64,000 bases of DNA from NCBI GenBank assembly GCA_963753075.1, contig CAVWAR010000002.1:1-64000 (forward strand), given 5' to 3'. Positions 41,207-50,169 of this stretch are shown piece after piece. Numbering within the stretch: the stretch's first letter is position 1; each line of letters begins with the position of its first letter. The DNA is from Prado023 sp963753075 (GTDB lineage: Bacteria; Actinomycetota; Actinomycetes; S36-B12; CAIYMF01). Below the pieces are notes generated by a model. That model was not told the origin of the DNA and ran no database searches. It saw only the letters and a program-made list of their open reading frames with translations. The position numbers were made by a program, and so were the translations under genes.

Positions 41207-42898
41207 ATGACCCACCAACTCGGCACTCCGGTCCCGGTTCGCGCGCCCCGGGGGACGACCCGCACAGCGCTGGGCTGGCCGCAGGAGGCTGCGCTGCGGA
41301 TGCTGGCGAACAACCTCGACCCGGAGGTCGCCGAGCACCCGGACTCGCTCGTGGTCTACGGAGGGACGGGCCGGGCGGCCCGCGACTGGCCCAGCTTCCA
41401 CGCCCTGGTCCGGACGCTGACGACCCTGCGCAACGACGAGACCATGCTGGTCCAGTCCGGACGCCCGGTCGGTGTGATGCGCACCCACGAATGGGCCCCT
41501 CGGGTCCTGATCGCGAATTCGAACCTCGTCGGGGACTGGGCCACGTGGCCGGAGTTCCGCCGACTCGAGGCCCTCGGCCTGACCATGTACGGGCAGATGA
41601 CCGCCGGGTCCTGGATCTACATCGGCACGCAGGGCATCGTCCAGGGCACCTACGAGACATTCGCCGCCGTGGCCGCCAAGAGCTTCGGCGGAACGCTTGC
41701 AGGCACCCTGACCCTGACCGCCGGATGCGGCGGCATGGGCGGCGCCCAACCGTTGGCCGTGACCATGAACGAGGGGGCCTGCCTGATCGTCGACGTGGAC
41801 GCCACACGACTGGCCCGCCGGGTCGAGCATCGCTACCTCGACGAGTGGACCGACGATCTCGACGTGGCGGTGGACCGGGCCCGCGCAGCCCGAGCCGAAC
41901 GGCGGGGTCACAGCATCGGGGTCGTCGGCAACGCCGCCGAGGTGCTGCCCGAGCTGCTGCGCCGCGGGGTCGAGATCGACATCGTGACCGATCAGACCTC
42001 GGCGCACGACCCGCTGTCGTACTGCCCGATCGCGGTGAGCCTCGAGGAGTGGCACGAGCTCGCGGCCGCCGATCCCGAGGCGTTCACGGCCCGGGCACGC
42101 GCGTCGATGGCCCGGCACGTCGAGGCCATGGTCGGGTTCATGGACGCCGGAGCAGAGGTGTTCGACTACGGGAACTCGATCCGCGGCGAGGCGGAGCTGG
42201 CCGGCTACGACCGGGCCTTCGACTTCCCCGGCTTCGTGCCGGCCTACATCAGGCCGCTCTTCTGCCAGGGGAAGGGACCGTTCCGCTGGGTGGCACTGTC
42301 CGGCGACCCGGCGGACATCGCCACCACGGACGCCGCCGTCCTGCGGCTGTTCCCCGACAACGAGCCGCTGGCCCGGTGGATCCGGGCGGCCGGCCAACGG
42401 ATCAGTCCCCAGGGCCTGCCCGCCCGGATCTGCTGGCTGGGGCAGGGCGAGCGTGACCGTGCCGGCCTGGAGTTCAACGCGCTGGTGGCCTCCGGGGAGA
42501 TCAGCGCCCCGATCGTGATCGGGCGCGACCACCTGGACACCGGATCGGTCGCGTCGCCCTACCGGGAGACCGAGTCCATGCTCGACGGCTCGGACGCCAT
42601 CGCCGACTGGCCCCTGCTCAACGCCCTGGTCAACACAGCCTCGGGGGCCACCTGGGTGTCGATCCACCACGGTGGCGGGGTCGGGATCGGCCGCTCGATC
42701 CATGCCGGCCAGGTGTCGGTCGCCGATGGCACCTCCTTGGCCGCGGAGAAGCTGGCTCGGGTGCTGGCCAACGACCCGGGCATGGGGGTGATCCGGCACG
42801 CGGACGCCGGCTACGACAGCGCGGCCCGGGTCGCCGGGGCCCACGACCTGCGGATCCCGATGCGGGAAGCGCCGACGCAGGAGGCCCCACCGAGGTGA
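41207..42898 (+). CDS. hutU: Urocanate hydratase
   Basis: This 563-residue NAD-dependent enzyme hydrates urocanate. Conserved blocks: YGGTGRAARDW, YGQMTAGSWIYIGTQGIVQG, CGGMGGAQPLAVTMN and the active-site stretch around FVPAYIRPLFCQGKGPFRW, plus SIHHGGGVGIGRSIHAG at the end. A CAGGAGA ribosome site precedes ATG 41207. The stop overlaps hutI. Confidence 0.96.
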   Translation: MTHQLGTPVPVRAPRGTTRTALGWPQEAALRMLANNLDPEVAEHPDSLVVYGGTGRAARDWPSFHALVRTLTTLRNDETMLVQSGRPVGVMRTHEWAPRVLIANSNLVGDWATWPEFRRLEALGLTMYGQMTAGSWIYIGTQGIVQGTYETFAAVAAKSFGGTLAGTLTLTAGCGGMGGAQPLAVTMNEGACLIVDVDATRLARRVEHRYLDEWTDDLDVAVDRARAARAERRGHSIGVVGNAAEVLPELLRRGVEIDIVTDQTSAHDPLSYCPIAVSLEEWHELAAADPEAFTARARASMARHVEAMVGFMDAGAEVFDYGNSIRGEAELAGYDRAFDFPGFVPAYIRPLFCQGKGPFRWVALSGDPADIATTDAAVLRLFPDNEPLARWIRAAGQRISPQGLPARICWLGQGERDRAGLEFNALVASGEISAPIVIGRDHLDTGSVASPYRETESMLDGSDAIADWPLLNALVNTASGATWVSIHHGGGVGIGRSIHAGQVSVADGTSLAAEKLARVLANDPGMGVIRHADAGYDSAARVAGAHDLRIPMREAPTQEAPPR

Positions 42899-44130
42899 GC
42901 ACCCTCCTGATCGACCGGATCGGCATGCTGGTCACCAACGACCCGCAAGGCCCGGCCCCAGCAGCAGGCCGCGACGAGTGGGCCCTGGGTGTGCGCACCG
43001 ACGCCGCGATCGTCGTCGAGGACCGCCGGATCGCCTGGCTCGGCCCCTCGCGCCGGGCACCCGCCGCGGACCAGCGCCACGACGCCCGGGGCGGGACCGT
43101 CCTGCCCGGCTTCGTGGACTCGCATGCCCACCTGGTCTTCGCCGGGGACCGGTCGGCGGAGTTCGCCGCCCGGATGGCCGGCCAGCCGTACGCCGCCGGC
43201 GGGATCCGATCGACGGTCGCGGCCACCCGGGCGGCATCCGACGACCAGCTGCGCGCCGTCGCGGCGGGGCTGGTCGCCGAGCTGGTCCGCTCGGGCACGA
43301 CCACGTTCGAGATCAAGTCCGGCTACGGACTGACCGTCGCCGACGAGCAGCGTGCCTGCCGGATCGCCGCTGAGTTCACCGACGAGGTCACCCTGCTCGG
43401 CGCCCATCTGGTGCCCGCGGAGTACGCCCACGATCGGACCGGGTACCTGGACCTGCTCACCGGGCCGATGGTCGACGCCTGCCGGCCGTACGCCCGCTGG
43501 GTGGACGTGTTCTGCGACCGCGGGGCATTCGACGCCGTCGAGACGCACGTCCTGCTCGAGCAGGCCGCGACCGCCGGGATGGGGCTGCGGGTGCACGCGA
43601 ACCAGCTCGGTCCCGGGCCGGGGGTCGCACTCGCCGTGGCCCACGGGGCCGCATCCGCAGACCACTGCACGCACCTGTCCGACAACGACGTCGGGCTCCT
43701 CGCCGATTCCAGCACCGTGGCCACCCTCCTGCCGGGCGCGGAGTTCGGGACGCGGTCGGTCTATCCGGACGCCCGGCGGCTGCTCGACGCCGGAGCCACC
43801 GTCGCCCTGGCCACCGACTGCAACCCGGGCACGTCCTTCACCACGTCGATGCCGCTGTGCATCGCCCTGGCCGTGCGCGAGATGCGGATGACCGTGGCCG
43901 AGGCGTTGACGGCCGCCACTGTCGGCGGTGCTCGCGCGCTGCGCCGCGACGACGTCGGCCGGATCACGGTGGGCGGCACTGCCGACCTCGTCGCCCTGGC
44001 CGCGCCCTCCTACGTCCACCTGGCCTACCGTCCGGGCGTGGACCTCATCTCTGCTGTGTGGCGGGCAGGGCAGCGCGCACGACGCGGCCCGGGCGGGCAC
44101 GGCGCAGGACTGGAGCGCGACCATGGCTGA
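42895..44130 (+). CDS. hutI: Imidazolonepropionase
   Basis: This 411-residue amidohydrolase opens imidazolone propionate to formiminoglutamate. The metal motif DSHAHLVFAGDR, KSGYGL, HANQLGPG and the later TDCNPGTS block identify it. GTG 42895 overlaps hutU by four bases; hutG overlaps its end by eight. Confidence 0.95.
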   Translation: MSTLLIDRIGMLVTNDPQGPAPAAGRDEWALGVRTDAAIVVEDRRIAWLGPSRRAPAADQRHDARGGTVLPGFVDSHAHLVFAGDRSAEFAARMAGQPYAAGGIRSTVAATRAASDDQLRAVAAGLVAELVRSGTTTFEIKSGYGLTVADEQRACRIAAEFTDEVTLLGAHLVPAEYAHDRTGYLDLLTGPMVDACRPYARWVDVFCDRGAFDAVETHVLLEQAATAGMGLRVHANQLGPGPGVALAVAHGAASADHCTHLSDNDVGLLADSSTVATLLPGAEFGTRSVYPDARRLLDAGATVALATDCNPGTSFTTSMPLCIALAVREMRMTVAEALTAATVGGARALRRDDVGRITVGGTADLVALAAPSYVHLAYRPGVDLISAVWRAGQRARRGPGGHGAGLERDHG

Positions 44131-45052
44131 GGATCCGAACTGGCCACGGGCCTCAGCCTGGATCGAGGCGTGCACCGAGGAGCACCGCTGGCCGCGCGAC
44201 CGATCCCCGCGCCGACCCGAGATGGTCCTGCTGGGTGTCCCGGCCCACGCGACGTCGCTGTCCCCCACCAGCGCCGACACGACCCCGGCCGCGATCCGCG
44301 CCGCCCTGGCGCGGTACTCGACGTACGTCACCTCAGCCCAGGTCGACCTTCGCGACCTGATGCTCGTGGACCTCGGCGACCAGACCGACCCGGACACCCA
44401 CCAGGGGGAGCGCGACACGATTGACGCCGTCCGACTGTTCGGGCACATCCCGGTCCTGGCCCTCGGTGGGGACAACTCCATCACGTTCGCCGTGGCGCAC
44501 GGGGCCGGCGCAGGCGGGCTGATCACCCTCGACGCCCACCACGACCTGCGCGACGGACGGTCCAACGGCTCACCAGTGCGCCGGCTGGTTGAAGCTGGCC
44601 TCGACGGGCGGCGGATCGTCCAGATCGGCATCAGCGACCACGCCAACTCCATGGTCTACGCAGCCCGGGCCCGGCAGCTCGGGATCACCGTGATCGGCCG
44701 CGACGAGCTGGAGCGCCGGACCATGGCCGATGTCATGGCCCAAGCCCTGGAGATCGCCGGCAGCGGCCCGCAGGGCCGGGTGCACGTCGACCTCGATGTG
44801 GACGTCTGCGACCGCGCGGTCGCCCCCGCCTGCCCCGCCTCCCTGCCCGGGGGCATCAGCGCCGCGCAGCTTCGAGCCGCAGCCCGGGCAGCCGCGACGG
44901 ATCCTCGTGTGGTCAGCCTGGACATCGCCGAGGTGGACGCCGCGGCCGACACCGCCGATGGGCGGACGGTTCGGCTCGCGGCGCTCTGCGTGCTGGAGAT
45001 CGCCACCGGCGTGCTGCTCAGGCAGCGGCACGACCAGGCGGCCACGAGGTAG
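44123..45052 (+). CDS. hutG: Formimidoylglutamase (arginase superfamily)
   Basis: This 309-residue ureohydrolase releases formamide from formiminoglutamate to give glutamate. Metal-binding motifs are DAHHDLRD (137-144) and DLDVDVCDRAVAP. The first motif, usually GGDHS, reads GGDNS, so Asn118 replaces a manganese-ligand His. Agmatinase is the alternative, but the hut operon argues for formimidoylglutamase. The stop is 12 bases from the convergent kinase gene. Confidence 0.88.
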   Translation: MAEDPNWPRASAWIEACTEEHRWPRDRSPRRPEMVLLGVPAHATSLSPTSADTTPAAIRAALARYSTYVTSAQVDLRDLMLVDLGDQTDPDTHQGERDTIDAVRLFGHIPVLALGGDNSITFAVAHGAGAGGLITLDAHHDLRDGRSNGSPVRRLVEAGLDGRRIVQIGISDHANSMVYAARARQLGITVIGRDELERRTMADVMAQALEIAGSGPQGRVHVDLDVDVCDRAVAPACPASLPGGISAAQLRAAARAAATDPRVVSLDIAEVDAAADTADGRTVRLAALCVLEIATGVLLRQRHDQAATR

Positions 45053-45064
45053 CACCCGGGACTG

Positions 45065-45979
45065 TCACGGCAGTTGCCGGACCTCGACCCGCGAGGCATC
45101 GATGAGCTCCGCCCGGGGCACGCCCGTTCCCGGCGTTCCGACCGCCGCGGTAGCCCAGGCAACGCCTACCCGAAGGGCCTGCGGCCCGGAGCCGCCGGCA
45201 TGCAGGAACCCCGCGAGCAGGCTGTCCCCCGCACCCACGGTGCTCAGGACATGAACTCGCGGTCCCTTGGCCAACCAGCGCCCGTCGCGGTCGACGAGCA
45301 CCGCCCCGTCCTCGCCCACGCTGCAGATGACGGCGGCGGCCCCGCGGTCCATAGCCTCCGTGCAGCCGTCGAGGACCTCGGCGAGCGTGGTCAGGTCGCG
45401 GCCAAGGATCTCACCGAGCTCCTCGGCGTTGGGCTTGATCAGGTCGGGCCCGGATGCGAGCCCATCAGCCAGCGCGGCGCCACTCGCGTCGAGGGCGAAC
45501 CGTGCACCGGCGGCTCGGGCGACGTCTGCCAGGCGGGCGATGATGCCCGTCTGGCCCCCAGCTGGCAGGCTCCCGGCGAGCACCACCCAGCTGCCCGAGG
45601 TGGCGAGCTCCGCAGCGACTGCCACCAGGGCGTCCAGCTCGGCACCGGAGAGTTGCGGACCGGGCTCGTTCAGCTTGGTCGTGGTGCCATCGGGCTCAAC
45701 GACCGTCACGTTCGCACGGGTGGTCCCGGCGATCGGGATCGTCCTGCTCGCGATGCCCTGCTCGGCAAGCAGCCCGACGAGGCCGCGGCCGATCGAGCCG
45801 CCTGCGGGTAGGACGGCAACCGCCTCGGTCCCCTGCGCGGACAGCGCCCGTGCGACGTTGACTCCCTTGCCGGCCGGATCCTCCCGGGTCGAGTCGGCCC
45901 GGACGACCTCCCCGCGCACCAGCGACGACACCGACAGGGTGCGGTCGAGGCTCGGGTTGAGGGTGACTGTGACGATCAT
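45065..45979 (-). CDS. PfkB-family hexose-phosphate kinase (1-phosphofructokinase-like)
   Basis: This 304-residue ribokinase-fold kinase starts with TVTLNPSLDRTL, typical of FruK/LacC-type 1-phosphofructokinase or tagatose-6-phosphate kinase. It has AGKGVNVARAL in the substrate site and the catalytic GAGDSLLAG signature. It overlaps the DeoR gene by four bases. Together with the dehydrogenase and the mannitol-type PTS it should take a ketohexose phosphate to a bisphosphate. Confidence 0.85.
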   Translation of the reverse strand: MIVTVTLNPSLDRTLSVSSLVRGEVVRADSTREDPAGKGVNVARALSAQGTEAVAVLPAGGSIGRGLVGLLAEQGIASRTIPIAGTTRANVTVVEPDGTTTKLNEPGPQLSGAELDALVAVAAELATSGSWVVLAGSLPAGGQTGIIARLADVARAAGARFALDASGAALADGLASGPDLIKPNAEELGEILGRDLTTLAEVLDGCTEAMDRGAAAVICSVGEDGAVLVDRDGRWLAKGPRVHVLSTVGAGDSLLAGFLHAGGSGPQALRVGVAWATAAVGTPGTGVPRAELIDASRVEVRQLP

Positions 45980-46737
45980 GCGCGTACCACCTGGGGTCCG
46001 GTCGCCTCGATCTCGGCGACAGCTGAATCGGGGAGGCCGGAGTCCGTGACCAGGACATCCACCTCGGAGAGGTCGCCGACGTGGGCGAAGTGGTCGAGGC
46101 CGAACTTCGTGTGGTCAGTGAGCAGGACCCGCTGCCGTGCCGAGGCGATGAACGCTCGTTTGACCGCGGCCTCGGAGCTGTCGGGGGTGGTCATGCCGCG
46201 CTCGATCGAGAAACCGTTCGTCCCGAGGAACACGACGTCGAGGTGGACATTGCGCAGATACTCCAGCGCGACCTCGTCCACCGTTGTCAGTGTGCGCCCG
46301 CGCAGTCGCCCACCGACGATGTGGACGGTGAGGTCCTCGCGCTCGGCCAGCGGCAGGGCGATCGCCAGGTTGTTCGTGACGACGGTCAGCGAGCGGTCGA
46401 AGGGCAGGATCTCAGCGAACTGGTGGGTCGTCGATCCCCCGTCCAGGGCGATAGCCCCCTGCTCAGGGAGCCATCGCAGGGCCGCCTCCGCGATCCGCGC
46501 CTTCTCCTTGGTGCGCACCGATTCGCGCACGGCCAGCGCCGGCTCGGATCCCCCCGAATCGGCGAGGATGGCACCCCCATGGACACGGCGCAGGATGCCC
46601 GTGCGCTCCAGGGCCGAAAGGTCCCTGCGGACCGTCTCCGGGGTGACCTCCAGGGACTCCGCGAGGGAGGCGACCTCCACCCGACCTGCGCTGCGCACCT
46701 GGACCATGATCGCGGCCCTGCGCTCCTCTGCGTACAT
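45976..46737 (-). CDS. DeoR/GlpR-family sugar-phosphate-responsive repressor
   Basis: This 253-residue regulator has an N-terminal winged helix (VEVASLAESLEVTPETVRRDLSALERTGILRRVHGGA) and a C-terminal DeoR sensor domain with ALDGGSTTHQFAE and the TTVDEVALEYL and TNGFSIERGMTTPD blocks that bind sugar phosphates. ATG 46737 has GGAGG upstream. It lies between the dehydrogenase and kinase genes and is expected to control them; TGTTCG repeats upstream of the dehydrogenase are candidate sites. Confidence 0.9.
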   Translation of the reverse strand: MYAEERRAAIMVQVRSAGRVEVASLAESLEVTPETVRRDLSALERTGILRRVHGGAILADSGGSEPALAVRESVRTKEKARIAEAALRWLPEQGAIALDGGSTTHQFAEILPFDRSLTVVTNNLAIALPLAEREDLTVHIVGGRLRGRTLTTVDEVALEYLRNVHLDVVFLGTNGFSIERGMTTPDSSEAAVKRAFIASARQRVLLTDHTKFGLDHFAHVGDLSEVDVLVTDSGLPDSAVAEIEATGPQVVRA

Positions 46738-46820
46738 GTGCCTGCCTCCGCCTCCTGGGCCACCGGGGTGATCCGGGAGGAGCTCGTGCCGCGAGCGGCG
46801 CCCCTCCCGGATCGCGGTGA

Positions 46821-47864
46821 TCACGGTTCGATGGTCACCTTGATGGCCGTCCCGCCAATCACGGCCTGCACCCCGTCGGCGAACTGCTCGAGCGGCAGCC
46901 GATCGGTGATGAGGTCAGCAACCGGCACCGCGCCGGAGGCGATGTACTCCAGTGCCTTGCGGTTGTGGGCCGGACTCGAACCGTTGGCACCGACCACCGT
47001 CAACTCACGGTAGTGCACGACGTTGGAATCGAAGGTGATGGTCGGCTTGTCCTTGGGCAGCCCACCGAACAGGCTGATCCGACCGCGCAGCGCAGCCATC
47101 TGCAGCGCGTCCTCCTGCACCTTGCCGGAGCCGGCCGCGGTGATGACCACGTCCACACCCCGACCCTCGGTGAGCCTCAGCACCTCAGCCACCGGGTCCA
47201 CCTCGGCGGCACAGATGGCGGCGTCGGGCTTGACCCGATCGGCCGACAGGTCCAGGCGCTCCCGGGACAGCTCGATGAGGTAGACCTCCTTGGCCCCGCG
47301 AGCGCGGGCCAGGCGCACGTGGATGCACCCGATCGGCCCGGCGCCCACGACGGCGACAACATCGCCCTCGCCGACGTTGGCCAGCTCCTGGGCGTTCAGG
47401 GCGCAGGCGAACGGCTCAGCGACCGAGGCCTCCGCGAAGGAGACGTTGTCGGCGATGGGGTTCAGGCCATCGACCTTCAGGACCTCCTCCGGGATGATGA
47501 TGTACTTCGCGAGTCCGCCGTCCCAGTGGTAGCCAACGGCCTTCTGGGTGGGGCAGATCGTCTGCCATCCTCGCTCGCAGTAGTCGCACTCACCGCAGGG
47601 GACGGCGGCAATCACCTGGACCCGGTCACCGACGGACCAGCCGCCGACAGCCTCGGGTCCCACCTCGACGACCTCCCCAGCCAACTCGTGACCAAGGACC
47701 CGGGGCGGGTCCAGACGGTGGTGGCCGTGCTGGAAGATCTTGGCGTCCGTGCCGCAGATCGAGTTGGCGCGCACCCGGAGCTTGACCTCCTTCGGGCCTG
47801 GTGTCGGCTCGGGCATGTCCTCCATGCGGACGTCCCCGGGGGCGTAGTAGCGGGCAACCAACAT
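46821..47864 (-). CDS. Zinc-dependent medium-chain polyol (phosphate) dehydrogenase
   Basis: This 347-residue MDR dehydrogenase has catalytic zinc ligands in SICGTDAK and GHELAGEVVEVG, the structural zinc Cys cluster PCGECDYCERGWQTIC, and the NAD-binding loop VVGAGPIGCIHVRLA. It resembles sorbitol, threonine and galactitol-1-phosphate dehydrogenases. The neighbouring PTS makes a hexitol phosphate, so a hexitol-phosphate substrate is likely. It starts the dehydrogenase-deoR-kinase operon. Confidence 0.85.
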   Translation of the reverse strand: MLVARYYAPGDVRMEDMPEPTPGPKEVKLRVRANSICGTDAKIFQHGHHRLDPPRVLGHELAGEVVEVGPEAVGGWSVGDRVQVIAAVPCGECDYCERGWQTICPTQKAVGYHWDGGLAKYIIIPEEVLKVDGLNPIADNVSFAEASVAEPFACALNAQELANVGEGDVVAVVGAGPIGCIHVRLARARGAKEVYLIELSRERLDLSADRVKPDAAICAAEVDPVAEVLRLTEGRGVDVVITAAGSGKVQEDALQMAALRGRISLFGGLPKDKPTITFDSNVVHYRELTVVGANGSSPAHNRKALEYIASGAVPVADLITDRLPLEQFADGVQAVIGGTAIKVTIEP

Positions 47865-47874
47865 GATCAGTTCC

Positions 47875-47903
47875 TGTTCGTCGTGTGTTCGGGCTTGGGT
47901 TCA
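47875..47903. promoter_or_regulatory. TGTTCG direct repeats upstream of the dehydrogenase
   Basis: TGTTCG occurs at 47875-47880 and 47886-47891 (11-base step), with a related GGTTCA at 47898-47903. They lie just upstream of the dehydrogenase start (47864). The same TGTTCG word occurs upstream of mtlA (50040-50045, with an inverted CGAAC at 50060-50064). Candidate sites for the DeoR-type repressor. Confidence 0.4.
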
Positions 47904-47938
47904 TTGTGGCCGGGCGGCGGGCCGGATCAGACCCTGGC

Positions 47939-47972
47939 GTGACGGCAGCCGGCTTGGGATGGCTGCCGTCAC
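47939..47972 (-). terminator. Hairpin downstream of mtlA
   Basis: GTGACGGCAGCC (47939-47950) pairs with GGCTGCCGTCAC (47961-47972), a 12-pair stem with a ten-base loop, 13 bases after the mtlA stop. It separates mtlA from the dehydrogenase operon on the same strand. Confidence 0.7.
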
Positions 47973-47984
47973 ACCAGTGGGGGG

Positions 47985-50000
47985 TCAGGCCAGGTTCACG
48001 CTGTCCAGGACAGCTGCAACGTCCGCCTTGGTGGTGGCGGCGTCGAGTGCCGCCACCTTGTCCTCGTCGAGGAACACGTGGGCGATGCTGCCGAGCAGCG
48101 TCAGGTGGTCATCGCCGGCTCCGGCGATCCCGACCACGAACCGGGCGAGCTCACCGTCGCCGTTCCAGTCGATCCCCTCGGGGTAGCGGATGAACGACAA
48201 CCCGGTGGCGTTGATCGACAGCTTCGCCTCATTCGTGCCGTGCGGGATGGCCAGGTGGTTGCCCACGTAGGTCGAGACCGACTTCTCACGGTCGAACATC
48301 GACTCGATGTACGCCGGCTGGACCGCGCCGGTGGCGACCAGAAGCTGGCCGGCCTCGTTGATCGCGTCGTCGCGGGTGCGCGCCGTTCCGCTCAGGACGA
48401 TCGCTGAATCGGGCAGCAGCGTCCGCAGCCCGGGTTGGGGGGCCGGTGCCGCAGCACCCGCACCCGCAGCCCCCGCACCGACCGGAACCGGCACAGCGCT
48501 GTTCGCCTCGTCGATCATCACCACGATGTCGTCGAAGCGAGGACTGGCCATGAAGTTGTCCACCGTGACGAGGATGGCCGAGGGGGTCTTCGGCTGGGTC
48601 CGGGCCGCCAGGTCCTGATGGGTCACCACCAGGTCGTAGGAGTCGTTGAGATCGCCGATCGCCTTGTTGATCACGGTCACGTCGGGGTGCCCCGCATCCT
48701 TGATCTTCTTGCGCAGGACGGAGGCGCCCATTGCCGAGGAACCCATGCCGGCGTCGCAGGCGAACACGATGCTGGTGATGGGGCCGGTGTGGGCCTGGCC
48801 GGACCCACTGATCATCGCCGACGCGACCGACTCCTTGCCCTTCATGTCCACCATGCTCTGAGTGGCGACCTCGAGGTCGCCCTCGTCCCAGTCGCCCTTG
48901 TCCGTCTTGAGCAGGAACCCGGCCACCGCGAAGCTGACCGCGATGCCACCGATCACCGACAGGGTGATGCCCAGGAAGTCACCCGAGGGGGTCTGGGCAT
49001 AGATGGCGAAGATCGATCCCGGCGCAGCTGGCGCCCGCAGGCCCGTACTGAACAGCACGTTGATGAAGATCTGGGTCATGCCACCGGCGATCGCCGCGAG
49101 GATCAGGCGGGGCCGCATCAGCACGTAGGGGAAGTACACCTCATGGATGCCGCCGAAGAACACGATGATCGCCGCTCCGGGTGCGGTAGCCCGCGCAAGG
49201 CCCCTGCCGAAGACCATGTAGGCCAGCAGGATGCCCGTGCCGGCGGCCGGATTGGCCTCGAGGAGGAACAGGACCGACTTGCCCGTCTCTGCTGCCTCCT
49301 CGATGCCCAGCGGCGTCAGCACGCCGTGGTTGATTGCGTTGTTCAGGAACAGCACCTTCGCCGGCTCGATGAAGATCGATGTCAGCGGCAGCACGTTGTT
49401 GTTGACCAGGAAGTCCACGGCCTCGCCCAACCGGTCGATGACCCACTGCAACGGTGGCGCGAGCAGGAACATCCCGGCCACGGCCATGACTGCGCCCCAG
49501 ATGCCGGCCGAGAAGTTGTCGACGAGCATCTCGAAGCCGGGCTTGATCTTGCCGGTCCACAAGCTGTCGATGTGCTTCATCACCCAGGCCGTCAGCGGGC
49601 CCATGATCATCGCGCCCAGGAACATCGGCGAGCTGTTGCCGTCACCGATGAACAGCGGGTCGCTGGTCGCCATGATGACGCCGATCACCGCAAAGCCGCC
49701 AACGACACCGCCGCGGACCCCGTAGACCATCTTGCCGCCGGTGTAGGCGATCAGGACCGGCAGCACGTAGAAGATCGCGGGGCCGACAATCGTGGCAACC
49801 TTCTCATTCGGCCACCATCCCACCGGGATGAAGATCGCCGTGATCAGGCCCCAGGCGATGATCGCCGTGATGTTGGGCATGATCATGTTCGACAGGAACG
49901 TGCCGAACTTCTGGACCCGGACCCGTAGCGATGTGCCGGGCGGCTGGGAGTAGTCCATCTGAAGGGCTGGGTCGCCCGCCTGAGACTGCGTGGTAGCCAT
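47985..50000 (-). CDS. mtlA: Mannitol-type PTS EIICBA
   Basis: This 671-residue phosphotransferase permease has all three domains fused: a membrane EIIC (about 25-370, with GGIHEVYFPYVLM), EIIB with phospho-Cys415 in IVFACDAGMGSSAMG, a Pro/Ala/Gly linker, and EIIA with phospho-His587 in NHLAIPHGTNEAK. It imports and phosphorylates a hexitol, most likely mannitol. HPr and EI are not in the window. It is divergent from the SorC-family regulator with palindromic sequence in between. Confidence 0.92.
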   Translation of the reverse strand: MATTQSQAGDPALQMDYSQPPGTSLRVRVQKFGTFLSNMIMPNITAIIAWGLITAIFIPVGWWPNEKVATIVGPAIFYVLPVLIAYTGGKMVYGVRGGVVGGFAVIGVIMATSDPLFIGDGNSSPMFLGAMIMGPLTAWVMKHIDSLWTGKIKPGFEMLVDNFSAGIWGAVMAVAGMFLLAPPLQWVIDRLGEAVDFLVNNNVLPLTSIFIEPAKVLFLNNAINHGVLTPLGIEEAAETGKSVLFLLEANPAAGTGILLAYMVFGRGLARATAPGAAIIVFFGGIHEVYFPYVLMRPRLILAAIAGGMTQIFINVLFSTGLRAPAAPGSIFAIYAQTPSGDFLGITLSVIGGIAVSFAVAGFLLKTDKGDWDEGDLEVATQSMVDMKGKESVASAMISGSGQAHTGPITSIVFACDAGMGSSAMGASVLRKKIKDAGHPDVTVINKAIGDLNDSYDLVVTHQDLAARTQPKTPSAILVTVDNFMASPRFDDIVVMIDEANSAVPVPVGAGAAGAGAAAPAPQPGLRTLLPDSAIVLSGTARTRDDAINEAGQLLVATGAVQPAYIESMFDREKSVSTYVGNHLAIPHGTNEAKLSINATGLSFIRYPEGIDWNGDGELARFVVGIAGAGDDHLTLLGSIAHVFLDEDKVAALDAATTKADVAAVLDSVNLA

Positions 50001-50124
50001 TGCTACTTCCTCTCGAAACGTGATCGTCGGTGGCTCACTTGTTCGGCTGGACCGGTGTCCGAACCGTCATCCGCGCGATCAGGGGATCCCGATCGGGCCG
50101 AATATGGGGAGCCTAGGCTATGCT

Positions 50125-50151
50125 TGCACGTATGTCCAGAACAAATGTGCA
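50125..50151. promoter_or_regulatory. 27-bp imperfect palindrome between mtlA and the SorC regulator
   Basis: TGCACGTATGT (50125-50135) and ACAAATGTGCA (50141-50151) are inverted copies matching at 9 of 11 positions, with a five-base centre. It lies in the divergent mtlA/sorC-type promoter region. A likely binding site for the SorC-family protein. Confidence 0.55.
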
Positions 50152-50169
50152 CCAATTTTGGAACGCCTG

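Noticed and set aside
40504..42844. Long open frames of 650 and 701 codons across hutH and hutU
   Set aside because: They are shadows of hutH/hutU in another frame and on the other strand, due to high third-position GC.
48435..49928. A 497-codon plus-strand frame
   Set aside because: Antisense to mtlA; its Asp/His-rich translation reflects reversed hydrophobic codons.
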